Source: Clostridium sp.
Lineage (GTDB): Bacteria > Bacillota > Clostridia > Clostridiales > Clostridiaceae
NCBI GenBank assembly: GCA_029851835.1
Contig: JARKVD010000013.1
Location: 1-47,214, forward strand
Direction of reading: 5' to 3'
DNA: 47,214 nucleotides
Shown: positions 26,063-34,378 of the stretch, in pieces
Position numbering within the stretch: position 1 is the stretch's first letter
Layout: every line of letters begins with the position of its first letter
Made by a program: the position numbers and the translations under genes
Notes under the pieces: generated by a model
Database searches by the model: none
Told to the model about the DNA's origin: nothing
What the model saw: only the letters and a program-made list of their open reading frames with translations

Positions 26063-26091
26063 ATTATATAATATATATAACTCAAAAGCAA
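26063..26091 (-). promoter_or_regulatory. promoter of tRNA-Trp
   Basis: TTGCTT (26086-26091), 17-nt spacer, perfect TATAAT (26063-26068) 14 nt before the mature 5' end on the minus strand. Confidence 0.75.
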
Positions 26092-26130
26092 GGGTTTTTT
26101 TATTATTTTTTTAATTTCTTCGTTCAATTT

Positions 26131-26715
26131 TTAATATAAATAAGTTGAAGCATTTTCGCAAATTGAAATATTAAGAACTTTATCATTAACAACCTTCTTA
26201 TATGAACACAAAAATTCATTCAATTCATTATCAGTTAAGTCAATTTTATCAAAACTTTTCAAAATAACATTTTCATCTTGAATATAAATTTCCACATCAT
26301 TTTTACTATTTTTTATATAGTAGTTAGTAGATGTTTTTACTGATAATTTTCCCTTGTACTTCTCCTGAAAACTCATAACTTTTCTTGTATCTTCATATCC
26401 AGTTCCAAAAGACTGTAGTGATGAATCTATTCCCATAGACTTCATTTGCTCTTCTAAATCTTCAGTAGAAACTCCATATCTCTCCATTATCTTTCTTTGG
26501 ATATTCATAAATTTCTCTTGAGATATGTTGTTGTCATTCATATATTTCATTATTTCTCTGCTCATTTGTGCCATTGACATCTTTCCTTGAGCCATTGAGT
26601 AATACATTGAATATATATAATCCTCAAATTTATCTACATCCTTATCACTTGCCTTATTCCTTAGTTCATTAAAGTCTATTACGTCACTAATTTTAATCAT
26701 CTCCTTTAAAAGCAA
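26131..26715 (-). CDS. DUF3867-like hypothetical protein
   Basis: A protein of about 190 residues with an acidic, Met/Lys-rich, helical N-terminal half (VIDFNELRNKASDKDVDKFEDY, then SMAQMSREIMKYMNDNNISQEKFM) and a C-terminal segment with several short strands. The N-terminal pattern resembles the clostridial DUF3867 family, with no known function. The start is ambiguous: the ATG at 26700 abuts AAAGGAG with no spacing, whereas a TTG at 26715 has AGAGGT 4 nt before it, so TTG is kept. No membrane or signal segment is seen. Confidence 0.65.
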   Translation of the reverse strand: MLLKEMIKISDVIDFNELRNKASDKDVDKFEDYIYSMYYSMAQGKMSMAQMSREIMKYMNDNNISQEKFMNIQRKIMERYGVSTEDLEEQMKSMGIDSSLQSFGTGYEDTRKVMSFQEKYKGKLSVKTSTNYYIKNSKNDVEIYIQDENVILKSFDKIDLTDNELNEFLCSYKKVVNDKVLNISICENASTYLY

Positions 26716-26780
26716 ACTACCTCTTTATCTGTTAGATACCCAAACTTATTTAAACCTATTTTCAACTTCAGATTAATAAA

Positions 26781-27401
26781 TTATTCTACTTTAAAGCCTG
26801 CTTCCTTTAACTTTTTAATTATTAAATCTATATCATTTGTGTGTATTCTTAAAATTATTTCTTTAACCTTTGTAATGCTCTTTAAGTCAACAACTACAAA
26901 ACTAATAATCTGCCCATTATTCTCTGAAATAACCTTAGATAATTTAGAAATTTGTCCTGGTATATCATATGCGATGATAGATATTCCATAACCATGATTT
27001 TCTCCAAAAAGCTCAGAGAACTGTTGGAATATAGCATTATGAGTTACAATCCCCTTCATTGTTCCCTTATGATCTATAACCGCTAAAAAGAATGTATTTT
27101 TTGTAGCTAGATAATGTGCTGCTTCTTCAATCTTTCCATCTGGTGAAACTACTGGAACATCTGTAATCATTACATTTTCAACTAAAATTTCTGATAACAC
27201 ATCTTTACTTTCTAAAGCTTTTTCATAAAAATATTCATATACTTGACCTTTAGAAATTACCCCTAAAAATTTATCTCCATTAACAACAGGAATTGATAAA
27301 AATCCATTGTTTTCCATCAGCCTCAAAGCTTCTCTAACACTTTCCTTTGGATTTACAATAGTTAACTCATCCTTAGATAACATTAAATTTTTAATTAACA
27401 T
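26781..27401 (-). CDS. CBS-pair plus ACT domain protein
   Basis: A 206-residue protein with two CBS motifs (about residues 1-60 and 72-128; VNGDKFLGVISKGQVYEYF and AVIDHKGTMKGIVTHNAIF) followed by an ACT-type domain (about 135-206; GISIIAYDIPGQISKLSKVISENNGQI). This layout is like AcuB-type regulatory proteins that bind adenosine nucleotides and amino acids. No catalytic domain is attached, so it likely regulates a partner; none is apparent from the neighbours. Confidence 0.85.
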   Translation of the reverse strand: MLIKNLMLSKDELTIVNPKESVREALRLMENNGFLSIPVVNGDKFLGVISKGQVYEYFYEKALESKDVLSEILVENVMITDVPVVSPDGKIEEAAHYLATKNTFFLAVIDHKGTMKGIVTHNAIFQQFSELFGENHGYGISIIAYDIPGQISKLSKVISENNGQIISFVVVDLKSITKVKEIILRIHTNDIDLIIKKLKEAGFKVE

Positions 27402-27629
27402 ATTTAACCCTCCCCTTTTAAATAAGATTTATATTATTATACCTTAACAGGTAATATCAACGCTATATGCTTCAATGTTTTCTTAATAATAATTAAAAAT
27501 TTATAAATAAAATATTCATATTATGCAAATATTATCAACAGTTTATCAAATTTCTATATTTCAATTCATACTTAAACTCAAGTTTAATAGCCAAGCCAAT
27601 AGATTTATTCAAATTTATACTTGTTAAGT

Positions 27630-27658
27630 TTCTCAATAAAAGTTCATTCCATTATAAT
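27630..27658 (+). promoter_or_regulatory. possible promoter of the tandem-HD gene
   Basis: TTCTCA (27630-27635), 17-nt spacer, perfect TATAAT (27653-27658), 55 nt before the ATG. The rest of 27402-27712 is A+T rich and I see no other feature in it. Confidence 0.5.
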
Positions 27659-27712
27659 ACAAGTTGTGATAAAATTATTTAAAATATGATTTAAAAGGTG
27701 TGTATAAAAGAT

Positions 27713-28948
27713 ATGGCTATTAGTATGAAAAATATAGTGTCTGCTATATCCTTAGCTTTAGACTTAGCAGATAATAACTGGAACAAGCTAGATTCCTTAA
27801 TTGACACTTCTACCGGAATAAACTATTGTTCACATAGCTTTTCTAACCATTGTAAACGAACTGCTTACATTGCTTTAGAACTAGGGCGTCAATTAAGATT
27901 ATCTAAAGATGATTATTATAATTTATACATTGCTTCCCTTATTCATGACATCGGGACTCAAAATATATTTAGCCTAGCTCATAATTCCAGCTGGTATATG
28001 AAAAAACACTGTGAAGAAGGATATAATATGTTAAAAAATATACCTTCCTTATCATCTGTATCAAAAATTATTAAATACCACCACGAAAATTATAATGGTT
28101 CAGGTTGTTTTAATTTAAAAAATCCTGATATCCCTATTGAATCTCAAATCATTAGACTTTCAGATTTAATTGAAACTCAGCTAGACTACGATAAACATTA
28201 CTATACAAATATGAACTATATTACTTCTTGGATTCAAGGTAGAGCAAATATCCTATTTTCCCAGGAGCTTGTTGACGCTTTTTCGAATCTAGCAATAAAA
28301 GAAAGCTTTTGGTTGAACTTGTATAATAAAAACATTATCGATGATTTTATAGAAGATCTTGTTCCTGAAGATGACATTTTTATATCTCTTCATGAATTTG
28401 AGCAACTGGCAAATATCTTTGCGACCATAATAGATAATAAAAGTGCATTTACAGCTTCCCATTCAAAAGAAATAGCTGATTTAGCCTATAAAACATCTAT
28501 ACATTTAAAATATGATGATGAAAAAGCATTAAAAATGAAAATTTCAGGCTTACTCCATGATATTGGAAAAGTAGCTATACCTTGTGAGATTTTAGATAAA
28601 GAAGGGCCTCTAAATGATGAAGAGTTTGCTTTAATTAAATCTCACGTTTATTATACTAGGCTCATCCTTGGTAAAATAAAAGATATTAATGATATCTGTG
28701 ACTGGGCTTCTAATCATCATGAGAAACTGAATGGTACCGGTTATCCAAATCGCCTTACCGCTGATAGTTTGAGCGAAGAATGCAGAATAATGGCTGTATG
28801 CGACATATACCAAGCTTTAACTGAAGATAGGCCTTACAGAAAAGGACTATCTAATAAAGAAACTTTTATTATTATGGATAAAATGGCTGAAAGACAGTTT
28901 ATCTGTAGTCATGCCCTAGAAGCTCTTAAGGTTATGATTTTTAGTTAA
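27713..28948 (+). CDS. tandem HD-domain protein with C-terminal HD-GYP
   Basis: A 411-residue cytosolic protein with two HD domains. The first (about 40-200) has HCKRTAY, LIHDIG (His78-Asp79), KYHHENYNGSG (His123-124) and LSDLIE. The second (about 230-405) is a clear HD-GYP: SHSKEIADLA, LLHDIGKVAIP (His282-Asp283), SNHHEKLNGTGYPN (His335-336, GTGYP) and CDIYQALTEDRPYRKG. HD-GYP enzymes hydrolyse cyclic di-GMP or related dinucleotides. Both sets of metal ligands look intact, which is unusual. No sensor or receiver domain is attached. The ATG at 27713 is chosen over a GTG at 27698 that overlaps the ribosome site. Confidence 0.88.
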   Translation: MAISMKNIVSAISLALDLADNNWNKLDSLIDTSTGINYCSHSFSNHCKRTAYIALELGRQLRLSKDDYYNLYIASLIHDIGTQNIFSLAHNSSWYMKKHCEEGYNMLKNIPSLSSVSKIIKYHHENYNGSGCFNLKNPDIPIESQIIRLSDLIETQLDYDKHYYTNMNYITSWIQGRANILFSQELVDAFSNLAIKESFWLNLYNKNIIDDFIEDLVPEDDIFISLHEFEQLANIFATIIDNKSAFTASHSKEIADLAYKTSIHLKYDDEKALKMKISGLLHDIGKVAIPCEILDKEGPLNDEEFALIKSHVYYTRLILGKIKDINDICDWASNHHEKLNGTGYPNRLTADSLSEECRIMAVCDIYQALTEDRPYRKGLSNKETFIIMDKMAERQFICSHALEALKVMIFS

Positions 28949-28984
28949 AATGGAAATATTATAACTATGAATAGAAGTTTAAAA

Positions 28985-29075
28985 ATTATGCTCCAAATCT
29001 TAAATTATGCAACTCACACTTAAGTGAGAATCTAAATCTATGATTTAGTTATTCGGACTTACTACACCGAATAAA
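28985..29075. repeat. dispersed intergenic repeat, copy 5
   Basis: CTAAATCTATGATTTAG core (29032-29048) flanked by CACTTAAGTGAGAAT and TTCGGACTTACTACACCGAATAAATG. Same family as the copies at 30797 and 44965. Confidence 0.5.
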
Positions 29076-29113
29076 TGCTAAAATACATGCTTTATACCTA
29101 TATTACTTATAAA

Positions 29114-29165
29114 GCGAAGCAAATATGAATGTTATTTTTCTATTTGCTTTGCATTTTTTTTCTTT
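29114..29165 (+). terminator. terminator after the tandem-HD gene region
   Basis: GCGAAGCAAATA (29114-29125) and TATTTGCTTTGC (29141-29152) pair over 12 bp, followed by ATTTTTTTTCTTTT. It is about 165 nt downstream of the HD gene and 30 nt upstream of tsaE. Confidence 0.75.
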
Positions 29166-29194
29166 TAAGCTAAAATATTAATGAGGTGAATCAC

Positions 29195-29653
29195 ATGGAA
29201 TTTATAGTTAAGAATGTTGAAGAGTTAAATTCCCTTGGTATGCAATTAGGAAAAATGTGTACCGCCAATGATATTATATGCCTAATAGGCGATTTGGGTA
29301 CAGGTAAAACGCATTTAACTAAAGGTATTGCAACGGGTTTAAAAATAGAGGACCACATTACCAGCCCAACCTTTACTATCGTCAATGAGTATGATGGAAG
29401 ATTAAAACTTTATCATTTTGATGTTTATAGAGTAAATGACCCTGATGAGATTGCAGCTATTGGTTTTGATGAATACATATTTGGTGATGGTGTAAGCGTA
29501 ATTGAATGGGCAAATTACATTGAAGATTTAATCCCTGAAGAAAGCTTAACCATTAACATTGAAAAACTACATGATATGGGCGAAACCTATAGAAAAATAA
29601 CTATTTCATACACAGACAAACGTTATGATTATACAAAGGAGTTGACACTATGA
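29195..29653 (+). CDS. tsaE: tRNA threonylcarbamoyladenosine biosynthesis ATPase TsaE
   Basis: A 152-residue P-loop protein: Walker A GDLGTGKTHLTKG near residue 33, then the family segments SPTFTIVNEYDGRLKLYHFDVYRV and VIEWANYIEDLIPEE. TsaE supports formation of t6A at position 37 of ANN-decoding tRNAs with TsaB and TsaD. The ATG at 29195 sits 6 nt after GAGGTG; an earlier GTG overlaps that site. It overlaps tsaB by 4 nt (ATGA). Confidence 0.96.
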   Translation: MEFIVKNVEELNSLGMQLGKMCTANDIICLIGDLGTGKTHLTKGIATGLKIEDHITSPTFTIVNEYDGRLKLYHFDVYRVNDPDEIAAIGFDEYIFGDGVSVIEWANYIEDLIPEESLTINIEKLHDMGETYRKITISYTDKRYDYTKELTL

Positions 29654-30357
29654 AGATATTAGCCTTAGATTCAGCAACTGAATGTGCAACAGCTGCCATT
29701 CTTGATGATAATAAGCTGCTTGGAGAGATTGTTATTAACCATAAAAAACAACACTCTGTAATAATGATGCCTATGATCGACAGCTTAATTAAAAGCTGTG
29801 GATTAACTATTTCTGATATAGATGGGTATGCAATATCAAATGGTCCCGGTTCTTTTACAGGACTTAGAATTGGTATGTCAACAGTTAAGGGCTTAGTTCA
29901 AGCTACTAAAAAACCATTTGTAGCAATAAGCTCATTAGATGGACTTGCAAATAACCTATTTAATGTTCAAGGAATAGTATGTCCAATAATAGATGCTTTA
30001 AGAGGCAATGTTTATACCAACTTTTATAGATTTGAAAATGGAAAACTGGTTACTTTAGAAGAAGATCAGTTGCTTTCCATAGATGAAGTAATAGAAAAAT
30101 GTTCTTCATCTAATGAACCTGTAACCTTTATAGGGGACGGCACATACAAATTCAGTACTAAGCTTATTGAAGCACTTCCTAATGCTTCAATTGCCCCAAG
30201 CCACCTAAATGTAGCTAAAGCTGCCTCTATAGGTGCTCTTGGCCACCAAAAGCTTTCGGAAGGCTATAGCGATAATGTTCTAAGTTCTGCACCTGTTTAT
30301 CTTAGAAAGTGTCAAGCTGAAAGAGAATATGACGCTAAGGTAAAGAAAAATGACTGA
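29650..30357 (+). CDS. tsaB: tRNA threonylcarbamoyladenosine biosynthesis protein TsaB
   Basis: A 235-residue ASKHA-fold protein: MKILALDSATECATAAIL, HKKQHSVIMMPMIDSLI, then SNGPGSFTGLRIGMSTVKGL, the most diagnostic segment. It forms a heterodimer with TsaD (not in the window) for the t6A modification. Start overlaps tsaE stop by 4 nt and its end overlaps rimI by 8 nt, so the three are coupled. Confidence 0.96.
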   Translation: MKILALDSATECATAAILDDNKLLGEIVINHKKQHSVIMMPMIDSLIKSCGLTISDIDGYAISNGPGSFTGLRIGMSTVKGLVQATKKPFVAISSLDGLANNLFNVQGIVCPIIDALRGNVYTNFYRFENGKLVTLEEDQLLSIDEVIEKCSSSNEPVTFIGDGTYKFSTKLIEALPNASIAPSHLNVAKAASIGALGHQKLSEGYSDNVLSSAPVYLRKCQAEREYDAKVKKND

Positions 30358-30796
30358 TATCACCATCGAAAAAATGACTGATTCTAATATCCATGGAGTA
30401 AAAGAAATCTGTGATTTAAGTTTTTCTTCTCCATGGTCATTAAATTCTCTAAAAAAAGAATTATCTAATGAGAAAGCAGCTTATATAATAGTAAAGCTCG
30501 GCAATAAAGTGGTTGGTTTCGGAGGCATGTGGATTTTATTTGATGAAGCAGATATAACTAACATCGCAGTTCATCCTGAGTACCGAGGTCATAATTTTGG
30601 TGATATTATTGTAGAAAATTTAATAAAAACAGCAAAAGAATTAGGTGCTACATGTATGACACTTGAAGTTAGAGCTTCTAATACACCAGCAATAAACTTA
30701 TATAAAAAACATAACTTCTCCATCGAAGGTACCCGTAAAAATTTTTATGAAAACCCTAGAGAAGATGGCCATATCATGTGGAATTATAATCTATAA
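30350..30796 (+). CDS. rimI: ribosomal protein S18-alanine N-acetyltransferase RimI
   Basis: A 148-residue GNAT enzyme. The acetyl-CoA loop is in IAVHPEYRGHNFGDIIVENLI, with the downstream LEVRASNTPAINLYKKHNFSIEGTRKNFYENPREDGHIMW typical of RimI. It acetylates the N-terminal Ala of S18. Gene order tsaE-tsaB-rimI is a common bacterial arrangement. The next feature is a dispersed repeat immediately after the stop. Confidence 0.94.
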   Translation: MTDITIEKMTDSNIHGVKEICDLSFSSPWSLNSLKKELSNEKAAYIIVKLGNKVVGFGGMWILFDEADITNIAVHPEYRGHNFGDIIVENLIKTAKELGATCMTLEVRASNTPAINLYKKHNFSIEGTRKNFYENPREDGHIMWNYNL

Positions 30797-30930
30797 GTGA
30801 GTATCCAGAAGTGACACTACAAATCTATGATTTAGATAGTGGAGCTTCCACATAGTACATCTACCATTTGGATAACATGAACTTACTAAGTAGAGCACTC
30901 CTTCCAATGAACATGAGAAGAAGTTTCCTT
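30797..30930. repeat. dispersed intergenic repeat, copy 6
   Basis: Starts at the rimI stop. It reads AGTATCCAGAAGTGACACTACAAATCTATGATTTAG, then AGTGGAGCTTCCACATAGTACATCT and GAACTTACTAAG; close in order and wording to the copies at 31933 and 44965. No ORF supported. Confidence 0.6.
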
Positions 30931-30936
30931 AAACCT

Positions 30937-30974
30937 AAAAAGAGTCAGTCACATAAAGTATGACTGACTCTTTT
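30937..30974. terminator. bidirectional terminator between rimI and ribU
   Basis: AAAAGAGTCAGTCA/TGACTGACTCTTTT perfect 14-bp stem, with T/A tracts on both sides; it serves the convergent rimI and ribU transcripts. Confidence 0.9.
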
Positions 30975-30990
30975 CTATTCTCTTTATTAA

Positions 30991-31614
30991 TTATCTCACT
31001 GCCTGATGCTTCATATTTACATTTTCTTTATTAATCAGTGGTGCAACCTTCTTATAAGACGCAAAAGTTATAACTGATACAATAGCTCCCTTTAATATGT
31101 TAAATGGAGTTATCCCTATTATTATTACTCCAGCAAAACTGCTTATTGCTGAATTCCCCTCTGCAGACATACCAATAATAGCATTCATTCCACCATACAT
31201 TGTTGCATATAACGGAATTAAAATAAAATAGTTAAACACAGCTCCAACGATAGTCATAGCTATAGTTCCTAATACTAAACCTATAAGAGCACTTTTCTTA
31301 GTTTTGTTTCTATGATAAATAAATGCTGCAACCCATACAAAACTTGCTCCAATTATAAAGTTAGCAACTTCTCCAACTCCACCTGTTGCACTTCCTGTAA
31401 ATAATAGATTTAAAAGTACTTTTCCACCTTCAACTATTACTCCTGCAACTGGACCTAAAGCGAATCCTCCTATTAAAGCCGGCAGATCACTCAGATCAAA
31501 CTTTAAAAATGGCGGAAAGCCTGGTATTGGGAAATCGAATAGCATTAATATAAATGCCATTGCCACTAGGACTGAAATTTTGACTAATCTGTTTACATTT
31601 TTTGATGTGTTCAT
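30991..31614 (-). CDS. ribU: riboflavin ECF transporter S component RibU
   Basis: A 207-residue membrane protein with about six helices. The riboflavin-site segment FLKFDLSDLPALIGGFALGP and the C-terminal GITPFNILKGAIVS match RibU. It captures riboflavin and works with the shared ECF energy module, encoded elsewhere. It is preceded by an FMN riboswitch and a terminator hairpin, which supports the assignment. The ATG at 31614 follows AGGGGGTAAAACA; a longer frame to 31677 runs into the terminator. Confidence 0.95.
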   Translation of the reverse strand: MNTSKNVNRLVKISVLVAMAFILMLFDFPIPGFPPFLKFDLSDLPALIGGFALGPVAGVIVEGGKVLLNLLFTGSATGGVGEVANFIIGASFVWVAAFIYHRNKTKKSALIGLVLGTIAMTIVGAVFNYFILIPLYATMYGGMNAIIGMSAEGNSAISSFAGVIIIGITPFNILKGAIVSVITFASYKKVAPLINKENVNMKHQAVR

Positions 31615-31673
31615 TGTTTTACCCCCTAAAACATCTTGCCTCTTCAAAGGGTTGCCGCCACATACTTTATTTT

Positions 31674-31710
31674 GCACAAAAATAAATGCCCTGATTAAAA
31701 AATCAGGGCA
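31674..31710 (-). terminator. riboswitch expression-platform terminator of ribU
   Basis: Minus strand TGCCCTGATT-TTTT-AATCAGGGCA (31687-31710) followed by TTTATTTTTG. Placed between the FMN aptamer and the ribU start, it stops transcription when FMN is bound. Confidence 0.88.
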
Positions 31711-31746
31711 TAAAAATGTACAACATTAAAATACGTTAACTACTAC

Positions 31747-31848
31747 CTTCTTTCATCCAGACTATACTGTCGGCTTCGGAATTTCACCGAATCAGCCTTT
31801 CGGCTCGCGGGCTTTACCGCCGGTGGGGAATTACGCCCCGCCCTGAAG
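31747..31848 (-). promoter_or_regulatory. FMN riboswitch (RFN element)
   Basis: Minus strand: CTTCAGGGCGGGGCGTAATT, CCCCACCGGCGGTAAAGCCC, GCGAGCCGAAAGGCTGATTCGGTGAAATTCCGAAGCCGACAGT and ATAGTCTGGATGAAAGAAG, the conserved RFN six-stem pattern with GGGCGGGG and CTGGATG blocks. It senses FMN and controls ribU. Confidence 0.97.
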
Positions 31849-31932
31849 TGCATTATTTATTTTTATTATAGTATAATCATATCATGAAGGAAATTTCACT
31901 TCAATATATATTTTGTTAAAATTTTATTTATC

Positions 31933-32065
31933 CTATGAGTTACACTCCAGAAGTGATGCTCCAAAAGTGACACTCCAAATCTTTGATTTGGCAAGCAGAA
32001 CTTCCACTGTGTGCATCTTTGACTTTGTTAGTGGAGCTTACTCCTTCCAGTGAATAAAAATGAAT
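31933..32065. repeat. dispersed intergenic repeat, copy 7
   Basis: Fullest copy: three near-repeats (CACTCCAGAAGTGATGCTCC, AAAAGTGACACTCCAAATC), core CCAAATCTTTGATTTGG (31975-31991), then CAGAACTTCCACTGTGTGCATCTTTGACTTTG and TAGTGGAGCTTACTCCTTCCAGTGAA. Its reverse complement aligns with copies at 5578 and 10800. Confidence 0.65.
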
Positions 32066-32080
32066 TTCCTTTTTCTATTT

Positions 32081-34255
32081 TTATTTTAATTGAGGATCCT
32101 TTTTCATTGATAAAGATATTCTATTTCTCTTTTCATCTATATCAATAACTGTAACCTCAACTATATCTCCTAATTTAACTACGTCTAATGGATGCTTTAC
32201 AAATTTGTCACTAAGCTGGCTCTTATGAACTAATCCATCTTGGTGTACTCCTATATCAACGAAAGCCCCAAAATCTGATACATTTCTAACTGTTCCCATA
32301 AGCTTCATACCCTTTTTAAGTTGCGACAATTCAATTACCCCAGTCTTAAATATTGGCTTTGGTAGTTCTTCTCTAGGGTCTCTTCCTGGCTTTTTAAGCT
32401 CCTTAATCATATCAGCTAATGTTGGTTCTCCAATATCAAGAGCCCTGGCTAAATTGCCTATTCCTGCAATTTTCACCTTTTCATCGATATCATTAATATC
32501 TCTGCTTCTTAAATCCTCATCAGTATACCCTAGGATACCCATAAGTTTTTTACAAGCATCATAACTCTCTGGGTGTACTGCAGTTCCATCTAAAGGCTCA
32601 TTACTTTCATCAACCCTTAAGAAACCTGCACATTGCTCAAAAGCTTTAGCTCCTAGTCTTTTAACCTTTAAAAGCTCTTTTCTTGATTTAAATTTACCTA
32701 TCTCTTCTCTATACGCAACGATATTTTTTGCTATAGATGGGTTTATTCCTGAAATATATGATAATAACGATGGTGTGGCTATATTAAGGTCTACCCCTAC
32801 GTTATTTACACAATCTTCAACGATATTCTTTAAAGATTCATCTAGTTTCTTAACTGCTATATCATGCTGATACTGCCCCACCCCTATAGATTTTGGATCT
32901 ATTTTTACTAACTCTGCTAATGGGTCCTGAAGTCTTCTTCCTATAGAAATAGCTCCTCTTACTGTTACATCTAAATTCGGATATTCTTTAGTTGCAAGTT
33001 CTGATGCAGAATAAACTGAAGCTCCTGCTTCTGATACAACCACATAGAAAACCTCTTTACCTGTTTCAGCTTTAACCTTATTAATAACATCACTTAAAAC
33101 CTCTTCTGATTCTCTACATGCAGTTCCATTTCCTAAGGATATAACATCAACATCATACTTTATAATCATTTTCTTAAGTATATCTTTAGCTTCTTTAACC
33201 TTAGCTTCACTTGCTGCCGTTGCATAAACTGCAACATACTCTAAAAACTTTCCTGTATCATCAAGTACTGCAACCTTACACCCTGTTCTAAAACCTGGAT
33301 CAAATCCCATTACCACTTTTCCCTTTATAGGAGGTGCCATTAATAGAGCCTTTAGGTTTTCCTTAAAAATCTTAATTGCTCCATCCTCACCTTTTTCAGT
33401 AAGCATATTTCTTATTTCTCTTTCAATAGAAGGATAAATTAACCTCTTTAAAGAATCTTCAATACTTTTCTCTATATACCCATTACACTGAGCATCATCA
33501 GTAATAACTGCTTTTCTTATGTGATCTTGAATTCTATCCATATCAGCAGTTATCTTTACTGATAGAATCTTTTCATATTCTCCTCTATTAATCGCTAATA
33601 TTCTATGAGGTGGTATAAATTTAACCTTTTCATTATAATCATAATACATTTCATACTGAGTTCTTTCTTCACTTTCGCCCTTAGTCTCTATAAGCCCAGT
33701 ATTAATCACATATTCTCTTATCCACTTTCTAAAAGCTGCATTATCGCTTATCTTCTCACTTATAATGTCCATTGCACCTTGGAATGCTTCTTCTAAAGAA
33801 TTAACCCCATTTTCTTCAGATATAAATTCTTCTGCAAAAGTATTTATATCTTTATCTCCGCCTCCAGCTAATATATATTCACTTAGTGGCACTAGCCCCT
33901 TCTCTGTAGCTATAATAGCCCTAGTTCTCTTCTTAGGTTTAAATGGTCTATATATATCTTCTACTTCTGTTAAAGTTTCTGCTTTTATTAAAGAGGTTCT
34001 TATTTCCTCTGTCATTTTTTCCTGTTCTTCAATAAGTCTTATGACATCAGCTTTTCTCTCTTCAAGGTTTCTTAAATATGTAAGTCTCTCTGAAAACCTT
34101 CTTAGTATTACATCATCAAGTCCTCCAGTTTTCTCTTTTCTATATCTAGCTATAAAAGGAACTGTATTACCTTCATCTAACAGCTGAATAACATCTTCAA
34201 TTTGAGTTTTATTCATTGGAAATTCTTTTAATAATTTTTCATTAATGATTGACAT
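32081..34255 (-). CDS. tex: Tex family RNA-binding transcription accessory protein
   Basis: A 724-residue Tex protein. The N-terminal helical region opens with QIEDVIQLLDEGNTVPFIARYRKEKTGGLD; a YqgF-like nuclease fold follows (VMGFDPGFRTGCKVAVLDD); then helix-hairpin-helix motifs around LKVKRLGAKAFEQCAGFLR, and a C-terminal S1 domain (residues ~645-715; GTVRNVSDFGAFVDIGVHQDGLVH). Tex is a nucleic-acid binding factor in transcription, translation and gene expression balance. The length matches the family. Transcribed divergently from the M28 peptidase gene. GGAGGAAGGCT precedes the ATG. Confidence 0.95.
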   Translation of the reverse strand: MSIINEKLLKEFPMNKTQIEDVIQLLDEGNTVPFIARYRKEKTGGLDDVILRRFSERLTYLRNLEERKADVIRLIEEQEKMTEEIRTSLIKAETLTEVEDIYRPFKPKKRTRAIIATEKGLVPLSEYILAGGGDKDINTFAEEFISEENGVNSLEEAFQGAMDIISEKISDNAAFRKWIREYVINTGLIETKGESEERTQYEMYYDYNEKVKFIPPHRILAINRGEYEKILSVKITADMDRIQDHIRKAVITDDAQCNGYIEKSIEDSLKRLIYPSIEREIRNMLTEKGEDGAIKIFKENLKALLMAPPIKGKVVMGFDPGFRTGCKVAVLDDTGKFLEYVAVYATAASEAKVKEAKDILKKMIIKYDVDVISLGNGTACRESEEVLSDVINKVKAETGKEVFYVVVSEAGASVYSASELATKEYPNLDVTVRGAISIGRRLQDPLAELVKIDPKSIGVGQYQHDIAVKKLDESLKNIVEDCVNNVGVDLNIATPSLLSYISGINPSIAKNIVAYREEIGKFKSRKELLKVKRLGAKAFEQCAGFLRVDESNEPLDGTAVHPESYDACKKLMGILGYTDEDLRSRDINDIDEKVKIAGIGNLARALDIGEPTLADMIKELKKPGRDPREELPKPIFKTGVIELSQLKKGMKLMGTVRNVSDFGAFVDIGVHQDGLVHKSQLSDKFVKHPLDVVKLGDIVEVTVIDIDEKRNRISLSMKKDPQLK

Positions 34256-34321
34256 AGCCTTCCTCCTACATGCGCTAAGTATCGTACCATTTTATTCTAT
34301 CACAACCACTGTATTTTTATC

Positions 34322-34347
34322 ATATATGAAAGCAAATTTTCATATAT
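34322..34347. promoter_or_regulatory. small inverted repeat between tex and the M28 peptidase gene
   Basis: ATATATGAAA (34322-34331), 6-nt spacer, TTTCATATAT (34338-34347). Located in the 123-nt divergent region; it may be an operator, but it is A+T rich and may be chance. Confidence 0.35.
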
Positions 34348-34378
34348 ATAATATTAAAGTAATATATTAGGTGGTTAT

